A DNA stretch of 64,000 bases, taken from assembly GCA_022616055.1 (NCBI GenBank), contig JAKEFM010000223.1, positions 1-64,000 of the forward strand, given 5' to 3'. A program made the translations under genes and the position numbers. The notes below the pieces were generated by a model, which was not told where the DNA came from, did not search any database, and saw only the letters and a list, made by a program, of their open reading frames with translations. Positions 28,419-38,009 of this stretch are shown in pieces. Every line of letters starts with the position of its first letter. Position 1 is the first letter of the stretch. This stretch comes from Planctomycetota bacterium. Lineage in GTDB: Bacteria; Planctomycetota; UBA1135; JAKEFM01.

Positions 28419-30022
28419 TCCCCGCCTCCGAAGAAGGCCGAGCCGTGCAGGATGCGCGCTCCCGGCTCGCTCCCCGGCTCGACGGGGGCCTCCTCGACCT
28501 CGCGGAGGGTGACGCCCCTCGCTCCCGCCCGCGAGCGGAGCACCTCCGCCACGCGGGACTGGAACGCGCGCTCCGGGTCGGGGAGCGCGCCGCGGACGAG
28601 GACCGAGAACTCGAGCCTCAGCCCTCCTCCGTCGGAGCGGACGTCGCACGACCCGATCTCCCCGGCGGCGCCGAGGGCGGCCAGCGCGCGCGCCGGGGCG
28701 ATCTCCCACAGGGCGCGGGCCTCGAGCTCCGGGGCGAGCCCCAGGACCGCCGCGCGGTCCTTCCGCACTTCCTCCCGGCGCCGCCAGCGCTCCTGCGTCT
28801 CGACGACCGCGGAGCGCGCGCGCTGAGTGCGCTCGACGAGCGCCTCCGCCCGCTCCCGCTCCCTCGAGGCGGAGAGGTCGCCGAGCAGGGCCGTCCCGAG
28901 GAGGATCGCTCCGGCCGCCGCCAGCGCCGGGACGCTCCGGGCGCTCGCCCGCGTCCGGTCGGGATCGGCGAAGGAGACGGGGAAACGGACCCGCTCCAGG
29001 CCCTGGAGGGCGGCCCCGAGCGCGACGACGAAGGAGGGGAGGTCCCTCAGCTCCGAGGACGCGTAGGCCTGGTGGGAGATCCGGACCCGGTTCAGGCGGA
29101 CGACGGGCTCGACCTGGACGTGGAAGACCTCGGCGAGGTGCGCCGCGGCTCCCGGGATCCTCGCGACGTCGCCCGTGAGGAAGATCCGCGAGGGGAGGAA
29201 CGCGCCGATGCGGCGGCGGTGGAAGTCGAGCGCGCGCCGGACCTCCCCGACGAGGCGATCGAGGAAGGCCCGCGACGCCTCCTCCGAGCCCGAGACCGCC
29301 TCGCCCCGGGTGATCGAGATCCGCGCCGCCTCGGCGGCCCTCGACTCCGCCCCGGGCGCCGCGGCCATCGCCCGCGCGAGCACCCGCGATCCGAAGGGGA
29401 GGCTCCGGAACCAGACGGAGTCCCCGGGCAGGCAGACGACCGCCGTCTCCTCCGACCCGACGTGAAGGAGGAGGGCGTCCTCGACGCCGCGCAGGTCGAA
29501 GTCGAGGAAGCTCGCCAGGGCGAGGGGGGCCGGGACGACCGCGTCGGGGGCGAGGCCGACCGGGCCCGCGGCGGCGAGGATCTCCTCGAGGGCCGCCGCC
29601 GGGTGGGAGGCGACGAGGACCCGCTTCTCGTTCACGGAGATCCGCGGGAGGACGTGGAAGGCGTGCCGGGCGCCCTGGCCCGGGGAGGCGTTCAGGGTCA
29701 GCGCCTCCGCCCTCGCCAGCTCGACCAGCCGGGGGCCGGCGACCGGAGGGAGCGAGACGACGCGGTTGTCCGTCTCGACGCCGGAGATCGCGATCACGAC
29801 CACGTCCCGCCGGCGGACGACGTGGCTCACCGAGAAGAGGGCGAAGGCGCGCCGCAGCGCGGCGGCCCGCGCGTCGGGGCTCCCGGCCGATCCCTCCCCG
29901 GGAATCTCGAGGCGGTCGAGCCTCCGGACGACGAGCCTCCCGCCGGGACCCCGCCGCATCTCGGCCACCCGCAGCGCCGTCGGTCCGACCTCGAGCCCGA
30001 ACGAAGAGAGGCTTCCGATCAA
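28415..30022 (-). CDS. PilM-PilN fusion / GspL-like protein
   Basis: Actin-like PilM part (FGLEVGPTALRVAEM...EDALLLHVGSEETAVVCLPG...IFLTGDVARIPG) followed by a PilN-like TM and periplasmic region; probable TTG start at 30022. Confidence 0.7.
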   Translation of the reverse strand: MIGSLSSFGLEVGPTALRVAEMRRGPGGRLVVRRLDRLEIPGEGSAGSPDARAAALRRAFALFSVSHVVRRRDVVVIAISGVETDNRVVSLPPVAGPRLVELARAEALTLNASPGQGARHAFHVLPRISVNEKRVLVASHPAAALEEILAAAGPVGLAPDAVVPAPLALASFLDFDLRGVEDALLLHVGSEETAVVCLPGDSVWFRSLPFGSRVLARAMAAAPGAESRAAEAARISITRGEAVSGSEEASRAFLDRLVGEVRRALDFHRRRIGAFLPSRIFLTGDVARIPGAAAHLAEVFHVQVEPVVRLNRVRISHQAYASSELRDLPSFVVALGAALQGLERVRFPVSFADPDRTRASARSVPALAAAGAILLGTALLGDLSASRERERAEALVERTQRARSAVVETQERWRRREEVRKDRAAVLGLAPELEARALWEIAPARALAALGAAGEIGSCDVRSDGGGLRLEFSVLVRGALPDPERAFQSRVAEVLRSRAGARGVTLREVEEAPVEPGSEPGARILHGSAFFGGGE

Positions 30023-30081
30023 GGAGGGAGGGGGGAGGCCGCGGGAAGCGGCGGATGCTAGCGATCCCGTGGGGGGCGCCG

Positions 30082-30897
30082 CTACCCCCGCCGGCGGTCG
30101 GGGATCGGGAGCCCGATCTCGCGCATCGCCACCTGGATGTCCTCCCAGACCTCCCTCTTGGCGGGAGGGTTCCGCAGCAGGTAGGCGGGGTGGTAGGTCG
30201 GCACGACCGTCCGCCCCTCCCGGTGGAAGACCTTGCCCCGGAGCTTCCCCATCGGCTCGTCCGTCTCGAGGATGGCTCCCGTCGCCGGCCTGCCCAGGGT
30301 CACGATCAGCTCGGGATTCACGGCGGCGATCTGGCGGTGGAGGTAGGGGAGGCAGGCGGCGGCCTCGTCGGGGAGCGGCACGCGGTTCTCGGGGGGGCGG
30401 CACTTGACCACGTTCGCGATGAAGACCGCCTCCCGCTTCAGGCCCATCCCCCCCTCGACGATCTTCGTCAGGAGCTCGCCCGCCCGCCCGACGAACGGGC
30501 GCCCCTGGAGGTCCTCGTTCTCCCCGGGACCTTCCCCGATGAAGAGGATCCGCGCGTCCGGGTTCCCTTCCCCGGGAACGGCGTTCGTCCGTCCCTTGTG
30601 GAGCCGGCACTTCGTGCAGGCGCGGACCTCGGCGGCGATCGCCTCGAGGGCCGCGGCTTTCTCCCCCGTGGAGAGAGCGGGAGCCGCCTTCGCGGCCGCG
30701 TCGAAGAGGCCGCTCCCTTGCGGAGGACGTTCCGGCGCAGGGCTCGGGGGGCTCGCGGGGGACGCTCCCCGCGGCGCCGTCGCCGTCTTCGGGGCCTCGA
30801 TCCGGATCGCGTCGATCCCCGCCTCGACGGCGTTCATCAGGCGCATCCGGATGGCGGCGATCAGCTCGAGGGCCTCCGCGCGGGGATCTTCCTTCAC
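30082..30897 (-). CDS. Uracil-DNA glycosylase, family 4/5-like (Fe-S)
   Basis: CTKCRLHKGRTNAVPGEGNPDARILFIGEGPGENEDLQGRPFVGRAG, CRPPENRVP, PTYHPAYLLR. Confidence 0.9.
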   Translation of the reverse strand: MKEDPRAEALELIAAIRMRLMNAVEAGIDAIRIEAPKTATAPRGASPASPPSPAPERPPQGSGLFDAAAKAAPALSTGEKAAALEAIAAEVRACTKCRLHKGRTNAVPGEGNPDARILFIGEGPGENEDLQGRPFVGRAGELLTKIVEGGMGLKREAVFIANVVKCRPPENRVPLPDEAAACLPYLHRQIAAVNPELIVTLGRPATGAILETDEPMGKLRGKVFHREGRTVVPTYHPAYLLRNPPAKREVWEDIQVAMREIGLPIPDRRRG

Positions 30898-30959
30898 GGG
30901 CCGAATTCTACGGCCGCCGGTTCCGCGCTCCTGGCCGGAGCCGGCTCCTCCGGCCGCAC

Positions 30960-30987
30960 TTGACGGTAGGGGGGAACTCGCTAGATT
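30960..30987 (+). promoter_or_regulatory. Putative sigma70-type promoter TTGACG-N16-TAGATT
   Basis: Located at the start of the >300-nt untranslated region ahead of the glycan operon. Confidence 0.55.
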
Positions 30988-31322
30988 CCGCTCGAACGTT
31001 GTAGGCGGTCCATGCCGATTCGGCCGTTGTGTGCCGCTCGTACCGGTCGCGCCGGAGGATCCCGGCGCAAGGAGGCCCCTGGAGGGGTCCCGGGGACCGG
31101 GCCGCGGTTCGGGCACCAGCGCGCCGGCGATGGCCTGGGCGCCACCGGGCTCGGGCGGGCTCGACTCTGGGAGGGGAAGGGCGCCAGCATGCGGAGGGTC
31201 CGTGAAGCGGGTCGTGGGCCGGTTCCCGCGCGGAAGATCCCCCAGGGATCCGGATGTCGCCGGGCGATCGACGTCGAGACCGGGCGCGAGGGAAGCGAGG
31301 TGAGGGGCAGATCAGCCCCTGA

Positions 31323-34145
31323 ATGATCCCCGCGCCAGAAGGGTCGCTCCCGCGGGAAGGGCACGCCCGCGGTCCTCGGCGCAGTCCAGGAAACGTCAGG
31401 TTCGCGATCGATCGAGTCCTCTCGACCGGTCCCCGTCTCTCGACTCGGAATCGGCGGCTGCCGGAGCGCCGCGAAGTGCCCCTCGAACGCTCCTCGACCT
31501 TCCCTCTCATCTCCATCCCCCCGGCGGAGCCGGGGGCGCGCTCTCCTCTCGCTCCGGCGCGGGAACCTTCCCCAGCGGAACGACGGGTCCGGGCGGATTC
31601 CGCGGTCCCTCCGTTCGAGGCGGAGCGCCCCCTCCGCCCCCATGTCCGCGGCCCCTTCCTGTTCCTTGGAGAGCGGAAGTGCACGGTCCACGGCGTCACG
31701 TACGGCACCTTCGCGGCGGACGCGAACGGGGACCTCTATCCGCCCCGAGAGGTCGTCCGGGCGGACTTCGCGCGGATGCGGAGCGCGCAGGTCGACACGG
31801 TCCGCACCTACACTCCCCCGCCCGATTGGCTCTTGGAGGAGGCCCGGGCCGCCGGGCTGAGAGTCCTGGTCGGGATCCACTGGGAGGGGCGCGGCTGCGA
31901 CTTCGACGACCCCCGGACGTTCCGCGCGGCCGAGGCCGCCGTGCGGGTCGCCGTCGCCCGGTGCCGGCGATTCCCGGACGTCGTCCTCGCCTACGCGATC
32001 GCCAACGAGATCCCCCCCCTCACCGTCCGGTTCCACGGGAGGCGCGTGATCGAGCGCTTCCTCCGGCGGCTCTACCTCGTGGCGAAGTCGGAGGACCCGG
32101 AGGGGCTCGTCACCTACGCGAACTATCCGACGACCGAGTTCCTCGACCTCGACTTCCTCGACTTCCACCTCTTCAACGTCTACCTCCTCGAGCCGCGGGA
32201 GATGGGGAAGTACCTCGACCGGATGCTGATCCAGGTCAAGGGGAAGCCGCTCGTCCTGGGCGAGGTCGGCGACGACTCGCTGCGGAAGGGGGAGGAGAGC
32301 CAGGCGGCCCTCCTCGACTGGACGATCCCTCTCGCGCTCGGGAAGGGATGCGCCGGGGTCTTCGTCTTCTCCTGGACGGACGAGTGGGTGGTCGGAGGCC
32401 ACTCCGTCGGGGACTGGCGCTTCGGACTCGTCGACCGGAAGCGCGGCCCGAAGGCCGCCCTCGCGGTCGCCCGGGCCCGCTTCGGGGAGGGGCCCTTCTC
32501 CCGCCGAAGGTCCTGGCCGCGCGTCTCCGTCGTCGTCTGCACCTACAACGGGGAGGCGACCCTCGCGGAGACGCTCGCCTCGCTCGTGGACCTCGACTAC
32601 CCCGATTTCGAGGTGATCTACGTCGACGACGGATCGACCGACCGAAGCCTCGACGTCGCCCGGCGCTTCGAGGGCCGCATCCGCATCCTGCGCCAGGAGA
32701 ACCGCGGCCTCTCCGTCGCGCGCAACGTCGGCGCGGAGGCGGCGACCGGGGAGGTCGTCGCCTACATCGACTCGGACGCCTACGCCGATCGCGACTGGCT
32801 GCGCCACCTCGTGGCGACCCTCGGGTCGGGCCCCTTCATCGGCTGCGGGGGACCCAGCCTCGCGCCGGCCTCCGACGGAGCGATGGCGCGGTTCATCGCC
32901 GCCTGCCCGGGCAACCCGACGGTCGTGCTGAGGGACAACGTGGAGGCCGACCACCTCGCGGGCGTGAACATGGCGTTCCGGCGCGACGCGCTCCTCGCGA
33001 TCGGGGGCTTCGACCCGGTCCACGCCCGGGCGGGGGACGACGTCGACATCGGATGGCGGCTCCAGGACGCCGGCATGCGACTCGGCTACAGTCCGGCGGC
33101 GATCGTCTGGCACCACGCGAGGCCGTCGATCCGGCGCTACCTCCGCCAGCAGTTCGGCTACGGCGAGGCCGAGAACCAGCTCGAGAGGAAGCACCCCGAG
33201 CGCTTCAACCTCGGCGGCTACATCCGCTGGGCCGGGAAGATCTACGGGAGCGGGACGCAGCGCACCTCGGCTCTCTTCCGGCCCTTCATCTATCACGGGC
33301 GGCTCGGCTCGGCCCTGTTCCAGACCCTCTACCAGAAGGACCCCTCCTCCCTCCTCTCCGGACCGGCGATGGTCCACTGGTACTTCGCCTGGATCCTCCT
33401 CCTCGCGCTGACGCCGCTCTCCCCCTGGCTCGGCGCGGTCGGCGGCGTCCTCCTCCTCCTCTCGGCCGGGGCGGCGCTCGTCGCCGGCTGGACGACGGAC
33501 GTGCCGGGGCCGCTTTCCAGGCGCGAGAGGATCCGCAAGGTCGTCGCGGTCTCGATGCTCCACTTCCTCCACCCGCTCGTGCGCTGGGCGGGGAGGGTGG
33601 CGCCGCGGAGGCGCCGGCCGGTCGAGCCGCGACCCGAGGAGAGGAGCGCCGACCGCTGGACCCTGCGCGGCTGGGCGCGCGAGATCCGGCACCTCGGCCC
33701 GCGCCGCAAGGAGCAGCGGCGCTACTGGGGACCGGGCGGAGGCGACCGCGAGGCCCTCGTGCGCGAGCTCTACCGGGAGCTGAAGTCGAGGGGGGCCAAC
33801 GTCACCTACGGCCTGGAGTGGGTGAACTGGGACCTCGCCGTCAACGGCTCCCTCCTCGCGTCCGGGCGCATCTACACCGCCCCCGAGAACTACGACCGGT
33901 CCCTCTGCTTCGGCTTCCTCGCGCGAACGGGCCGCTCCGCGCGCTTCGCCCTCCTCCTCCTCTGCGCGGCGGCCGCCTTTCTGACCTGGCGCAGCGCCCT
34001 CTTCCTGCCGGTCTGGCTCCTGCCGCTTTGCCTCTTCGCGTGGATCGTCGCGCGCCGCGCGCGCCTCCGGGGCGCGGCGTGGGAGGCGATCGACGCGGTC
34101 CTCGAGCGGCGGGGCGCGAAGCGGTTCGAGCGGAGGGGGGCGTGA
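31323..34145 (+). CDS. Glycosyl hydrolase (clan GH-A-like) / family-2 glycosyltransferase fusion
   Basis: TIM-barrel-like region with AIANEIPP and VLGEVGDD, followed by GT2 core VSVVVCTYNGEATLAETLASL...YVDDGSTDRS and TM segments; start codon uncertain (first ~100 aa look non-globular). Confidence 0.8.
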   Translation: MIPAPEGSLPREGHARGPRRSPGNVRFAIDRVLSTGPRLSTRNRRLPERREVPLERSSTFPLISIPPAEPGARSPLAPAREPSPAERRVRADSAVPPFEAERPLRPHVRGPFLFLGERKCTVHGVTYGTFAADANGDLYPPREVVRADFARMRSAQVDTVRTYTPPPDWLLEEARAAGLRVLVGIHWEGRGCDFDDPRTFRAAEAAVRVAVARCRRFPDVVLAYAIANEIPPLTVRFHGRRVIERFLRRLYLVAKSEDPEGLVTYANYPTTEFLDLDFLDFHLFNVYLLEPREMGKYLDRMLIQVKGKPLVLGEVGDDSLRKGEESQAALLDWTIPLALGKGCAGVFVFSWTDEWVVGGHSVGDWRFGLVDRKRGPKAALAVARARFGEGPFSRRRSWPRVSVVVCTYNGEATLAETLASLVDLDYPDFEVIYVDDGSTDRSLDVARRFEGRIRILRQENRGLSVARNVGAEAATGEVVAYIDSDAYADRDWLRHLVATLGSGPFIGCGGPSLAPASDGAMARFIAACPGNPTVVLRDNVEADHLAGVNMAFRRDALLAIGGFDPVHARAGDDVDIGWRLQDAGMRLGYSPAAIVWHHARPSIRRYLRQQFGYGEAENQLERKHPERFNLGGYIRWAGKIYGSGTQRTSALFRPFIYHGRLGSALFQTLYQKDPSSLLSGPAMVHWYFAWILLLALTPLSPWLGAVGGVLLLLSAGAALVAGWTTDVPGPLSRRERIRKVVAVSMLHFLHPLVRWAGRVAPRRRRPVEPRPEERSADRWTLRGWAREIRHLGPRRKEQRRYWGPGGGDREALVRELYRELKSRGANVTYGLEWVNWDLAVNGSLLASGRIYTAPENYDRSLCFGFLARTGRSARFALLLLCAAAAFLTWRSALFLPVWLLPLCLFAWIVARRARLRGAAWEAIDAVLERRGAKRFERRGA

Positions 34146-35905
34146 CCGGCGGCGGCGCGCGGGCGGGCGACCGGCTCCTCTGGCGGCGGCTCCTGCGGCA
34201 GGGCCGGCCCTACGCCCCGCATGTCGCCCTCCTCCTCCTCCTCGGGCTCGCGGCGACGCCCCTCACGCTGCTGCAGCCCTACCCGCTCAAGATCGCCATC
34301 GACAGCGTGATCGGGGATCACCCGCTGCCGCGCTTCCTGGAGGCCCTGGTTCCCGACCTCCTCGCCGGGTCGAAGGAGGGGCGCCTCGCCCTCGCCGTCG
34401 TCCTGCTCGTCGGGACGGCGCTCCTCGTGCGCCTCCAGGGGCTCGGCACGTGGCTCCTCACGACCTGGACGTCGCAGCGCATGGTCCTCGACTTCCGGGC
34501 GCGCCTCTTCCGGCACGCCCAGCGCGTCTCCCTCGCCTACCACGACACGAAGGGGACGACCGACTCGAGCTACCGGATCCTGTACGACGCCCCCTCGATC
34601 CAGCACCTGGCGATCGACGGCGCCCTTCCGTTCCTCTCCTCGGCGGTCGCCTTCGCGTGCATGCTCCTCGCGATCGCGCTCCTCAGCCTCGAGATCGCCG
34701 CCGTGGCGCTCGCGATCGCCCCCCTCCTCTTCCTCGCGACGCACGTCTACGGGAAGAGGCTCCGCCAGCGCTGGCGCAGCGTGAAGAAGCTCGAGAGCGC
34801 CTCCCTGTCGGTCGTCCAGGAGGCGCTCGCGGCGGTGCGGGTCGTGAAGGCGTTCGGGCGGGAGGAGCGCGAGGAGAGCCGGTTCGAGGAGGTGTCGAAC
34901 CGCGGGATCCGCGAGAACCTCGCCGTCGCGCGGGCCGAGAGCGTCTTCGGGATCGTGATCGGCCTGACGACGGCCGTGGGGACGGCGGCCGTCCTCTGGA
35001 TCGGCGTGCGTCGCGTGGGGGCGCAGGCGATGACCGTCGGCGACCTGCTCCTCGTCATGGCCTACCTGGGGCACATGTACGAGCCGCTGAAGACGATGAG
35101 CAAGAAGCTCGCCGGGCTGCAGGGGTCGCTGGCGAGCGCCGAGAGGGCCTTCGAGCTCCTCGACGAGGCGAAGGAGGTGGCGGAGAGGCCCGACGCGCGG
35201 CCGCTCCTGCGGGCGCGCGGGGACGTCCGGTTCGAGGGCGTGTCGTTCTCCTACGACGGGGGCCGGCCGGCGCTCGAGGAGATCGCCTTCGAGGTCCCCG
35301 CCGGCGCCCGCGTCGGCATCGCGGGGCACACGGGAGCCGGAAAGACGACGCTCGTGAGCCTGCTGATGCGCTTCTACGACCCGACGTCGGGCGCCGTCCG
35401 GCTCGACGGCGCCGACCTCCGCGACTGGCGGCTGCGCGACCTGCGGAACCAGTTCGCGATCGTCCTGCAGGAGCCGGTCCTCTTCTCCGCGAGCATCGCC
35501 GAGAACATCGCCTACGCCCGGCCCGACGCCCGCCCCGAGGAGATCGTCGCCGCCGCCCGGGCGGCGAACGCCGACGAGTTCATCGCGCGGCTCCCCGAGG
35601 GGTACGAGACCCCGGTGGGGGAGCGCGGCATGAAGCTCTCGGGCGGCGAGCGCCAGCGGATCTCGCTCGCCCGGGCCTTCCTCAAGGACGCGCCGGTCCT
35701 CGTGCTCGACGAGCCGACGAGCGCCGTCGACCCGCGGACCGAGGAGGGGATCTTCGCGGCGATGGAGCGCCTGATGGCGGGGCGGACGACGTTCATCATC
35801 GCGCACCGGCCCGGGACGCTGGAGGGGTGCGACCTGCGGCTCGAGCTCGCGCGGGGGAGGCTCGTCGAGTCGCGCGCCCGCGTCGCGGAGGAGGCTCGGC
35901 CATGA
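34142..35905 (+). CDS. ABC exporter, fused permease and ATPase
   Basis: GTG at 34142; ABC TM domain; GHTGAGKTTL, LSGGERQRISLARAFL, LVLDEPTSAVD. Confidence 0.92.
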   Translation: MTGGGARAGDRLLWRRLLRQGRPYAPHVALLLLLGLAATPLTLLQPYPLKIAIDSVIGDHPLPRFLEALVPDLLAGSKEGRLALAVVLLVGTALLVRLQGLGTWLLTTWTSQRMVLDFRARLFRHAQRVSLAYHDTKGTTDSSYRILYDAPSIQHLAIDGALPFLSSAVAFACMLLAIALLSLEIAAVALAIAPLLFLATHVYGKRLRQRWRSVKKLESASLSVVQEALAAVRVVKAFGREEREESRFEEVSNRGIRENLAVARAESVFGIVIGLTTAVGTAAVLWIGVRRVGAQAMTVGDLLLVMAYLGHMYEPLKTMSKKLAGLQGSLASAERAFELLDEAKEVAERPDARPLLRARGDVRFEGVSFSYDGGRPALEEIAFEVPAGARVGIAGHTGAGKTTLVSLLMRFYDPTSGAVRLDGADLRDWRLRDLRNQFAIVLQEPVLFSASIAENIAYARPDARPEEIVAAARAANADEFIARLPEGYETPVGERGMKLSGGERQRISLARAFLKDAPVLVLDEPTSAVDPRTEEGIFAAMERLMAGRTTFIIAHRPGTLEGCDLRLELARGRLVESRARVAEEARP

Positions 35906-37119
35906 GCGAGTCCCTGCGCGTGGTCGTGACCGGACTCGCCGCGACCTATCCCTTCGGCGGCGTCTTCTGGGACTACGTCCAGTACCCCCTCGGCCTCCTG
36001 CGCCTCGGCCACGACGTCCTCTACCTCGAGGACACCGGCCAGTGGTGCTACGACCCGGCGCGGGGGACCTACGTCGAGGACGGCGCCGCCAACGCGCGCG
36101 TCCTCGGCGAGTCCCTCTCGCGCCTCGAGGGCCGGCTCGCGGGGCGCTGGTACTTCCGCGACGCGGGCGGCCGGTCCTTCGGGCGTCCGTGGCGCGAGGT
36201 CGCCGCGTTCGTCCGCTCGGCCGACCTCTTCCTCAACGTCTCGGCCGCCTGCTGGATGCGGGAGGAGTACCTCTCCGCCCGGCGGCTCGCTTTCCTCGAC
36301 AGCGACCCGATGTACACGCAGGCCTCCGTCCCCGGCTACGTGGCGGGGGACCTCGAGCCTCGGGCGCGCGCGCGGGTCGAGGGGCTGCGCCGCCACGACG
36401 TCTTCTTCACGTTCGGAGAGAGCGTGGGCCGGGCCGAGTGCCGGATCCCCACGGAGATGTTCGACTGGATCCCGACAAGACAGCCGATCGTCCTCGACTG
36501 CTTCGAGCCCGTCGCGGTCGCGCGGCGGCGGCCCGTGATGACGACCGTCGGATCGTGGGAGCCGCACGAGCGCGGCCCCCGGGTGCGGGGCGTCGAGTAC
36601 GGGGGGAAGAGCCGGGAGTTCCTGCGCTTCCTCGACCTCCCGGCGAGGTCCCCGATCCCCCTCGAGGTCGCGATGAGCGGGCGCGCCCCGCGCGAGACGC
36701 TCCTGCGCCATGGCTGGCAGGTCCGCGACGGACTCGAGGTCTCGCGGGATCCCTGGGTCTACCGCGAATACCTGGCGAACTCGCTCGGCGAGGTGAGCGT
36801 CGCCAAGAACGCCTACGTCGAGGGGGGGACGGGCTGGTTCTCCTGTCGCACGGCCTGCTACCTCGCCCTCGGCGTGCCGGCGGTCGTCCAGGACACCGGC
36901 TTCTCCCGCCACCTCCCGACCGGCGAGGGGCTCTTCGCATTCACGACGGTGGAGGAGGCGCGGGCGGGGATCGAGGCGATCCGCGCCGAGCCGGAGCGCC
37001 ACGCCCGGGCCGCGCTCGAGATCGCCCGGGAGTTCCTCGACTCGGGCCGCGTCCTCGGCGCGCTGCTCGACCGGGCCCTCGCGAGCCCGGAGCCGGCGGC
37101 GGGACGGGGGAAGTCCTGA
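35902..37119 (+). CDS. Glycosyltransferase-like protein (paralog A)
   Basis: 405 aa; C-terminal TGWFSCRTACYLALGVPAVVQDTGFSRHLPTGEGLFAF typical of GT1/GT4-like enzymes. Confidence 0.7.
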   Translation: MSESLRVVVTGLAATYPFGGVFWDYVQYPLGLLRLGHDVLYLEDTGQWCYDPARGTYVEDGAANARVLGESLSRLEGRLAGRWYFRDAGGRSFGRPWREVAAFVRSADLFLNVSAACWMREEYLSARRLAFLDSDPMYTQASVPGYVAGDLEPRARARVEGLRRHDVFFTFGESVGRAECRIPTEMFDWIPTRQPIVLDCFEPVAVARRRPVMTTVGSWEPHERGPRVRGVEYGGKSREFLRFLDLPARSPIPLEVAMSGRAPRETLLRHGWQVRDGLEVSRDPWVYREYLANSLGEVSVAKNAYVEGGTGWFSCRTACYLALGVPAVVQDTGFSRHLPTGEGLFAFTTVEEARAGIEAIRAEPERHARAALEIAREFLDSGRVLGALLDRALASPEPAAGRGKS

Positions 37120-38009
37120 TGCACGCGCTCGTCACGGGCTGGTTCAGCTTCGAGGGGATGGGGGCGACGGCAGGGGACCTCCTGGCGCGCGACGTCGTCT
37201 GCGGCTGGCTCGAGCGCGCCGGGCTCCCGCACGACGTCGCCCTCGCCCCGCCGTTCCGCGGCGGCGTGGCGCTCGCGGCCGTCGATCCCCGGCGCTACAC
37301 GCACCTCCTCTTCGTCTGCGGCCCCTTCGGCAACGACGAGAGGACGGCCGGGCTCCTCGCGCGCTTCGCCCACTGCCGCCGCATCGGGGTCAACCTGTCG
37401 ATGCTCCACGACCTCGAGGAGTGGAACCCCTTCGACCTCCTCCTCGCGCGGGACGGCTCGCGCGGGGCGGCCCCCGACCTGAGCCTCGCCGCGCGCTCCC
37501 TCGCCGTTCCCGTCGCGGGCCTCGTCCTCGTCGCGCCGCAGAAGGAGTACAGGAGGCGCGGATGCCACGAGGAGGCGAACGCCGCCCTCCGCGGGGTCCT
37601 CGCCTCGCGCGAGGTGGCGGCCGTGACGATCGACACGCGGCTCGACGCGAACGCGACCGGCCTTCGCACGGCGCGCGAGGTCGAGTCCCTGATCGCCCGG
37701 ATGGACGTCGTCCTGACGACCCGACTGCACGGCCTCGTCCTGGCGCTGAAGCACGGCGTCCCGGCGCTCGCCGTCGACCCGGTCGCGGGCGGCGCCAAGA
37801 TCGCGGCGCAGGCCCGGGTGCTCGGCTGGCCCCGCGCCTTCCTCCCCGGGGAGCTCGACCCCGGAGCCCTCCTTCGCGCGTTCGACGCGTGCCTGACCGA
37901 GGAGGCCCGCCGCACCGCGCGCGAGTGCGCCGCGCGCGGCCGGAGCGCGATCGAGGAGACGGAGCGCCGCTTCCTCGACGAGGTCCGGGGCTCGGAGGCG
38001 AGGGTCTGA
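37119..38009 (+). CDS. Polysaccharide pyruvyltransferase-like protein
   Basis: ARMDVVLTTRLHGLVLALKHGVPALAVDPVAGGAKI. Confidence 0.75.
   Translation: MHALVTGWFSFEGMGATAGDLLARDVVCGWLERAGLPHDVALAPPFRGGVALAAVDPRRYTHLLFVCGPFGNDERTAGLLARFAHCRRIGVNLSMLHDLEEWNPFDLLLARDGSRGAAPDLSLAARSLAVPVAGLVLVAPQKEYRRRGCHEEANAALRGVLASREVAAVTIDTRLDANATGLRTAREVESLIARMDVVLTTRLHGLVLALKHGVPALAVDPVAGGAKIAAQARVLGWPRAFLPGELDPGALLRAFDACLTEEARRTARECAARGRSAIEETERRFLDEVRGSEARV

Noticed and set aside
30990-31322. RNase P RNA, tmRNA, SRP RNA or known riboswitch in the leader
   Set aside because: Diagnostic conserved motifs of these RNAs were not found by eye; left as an unassigned structured leader.
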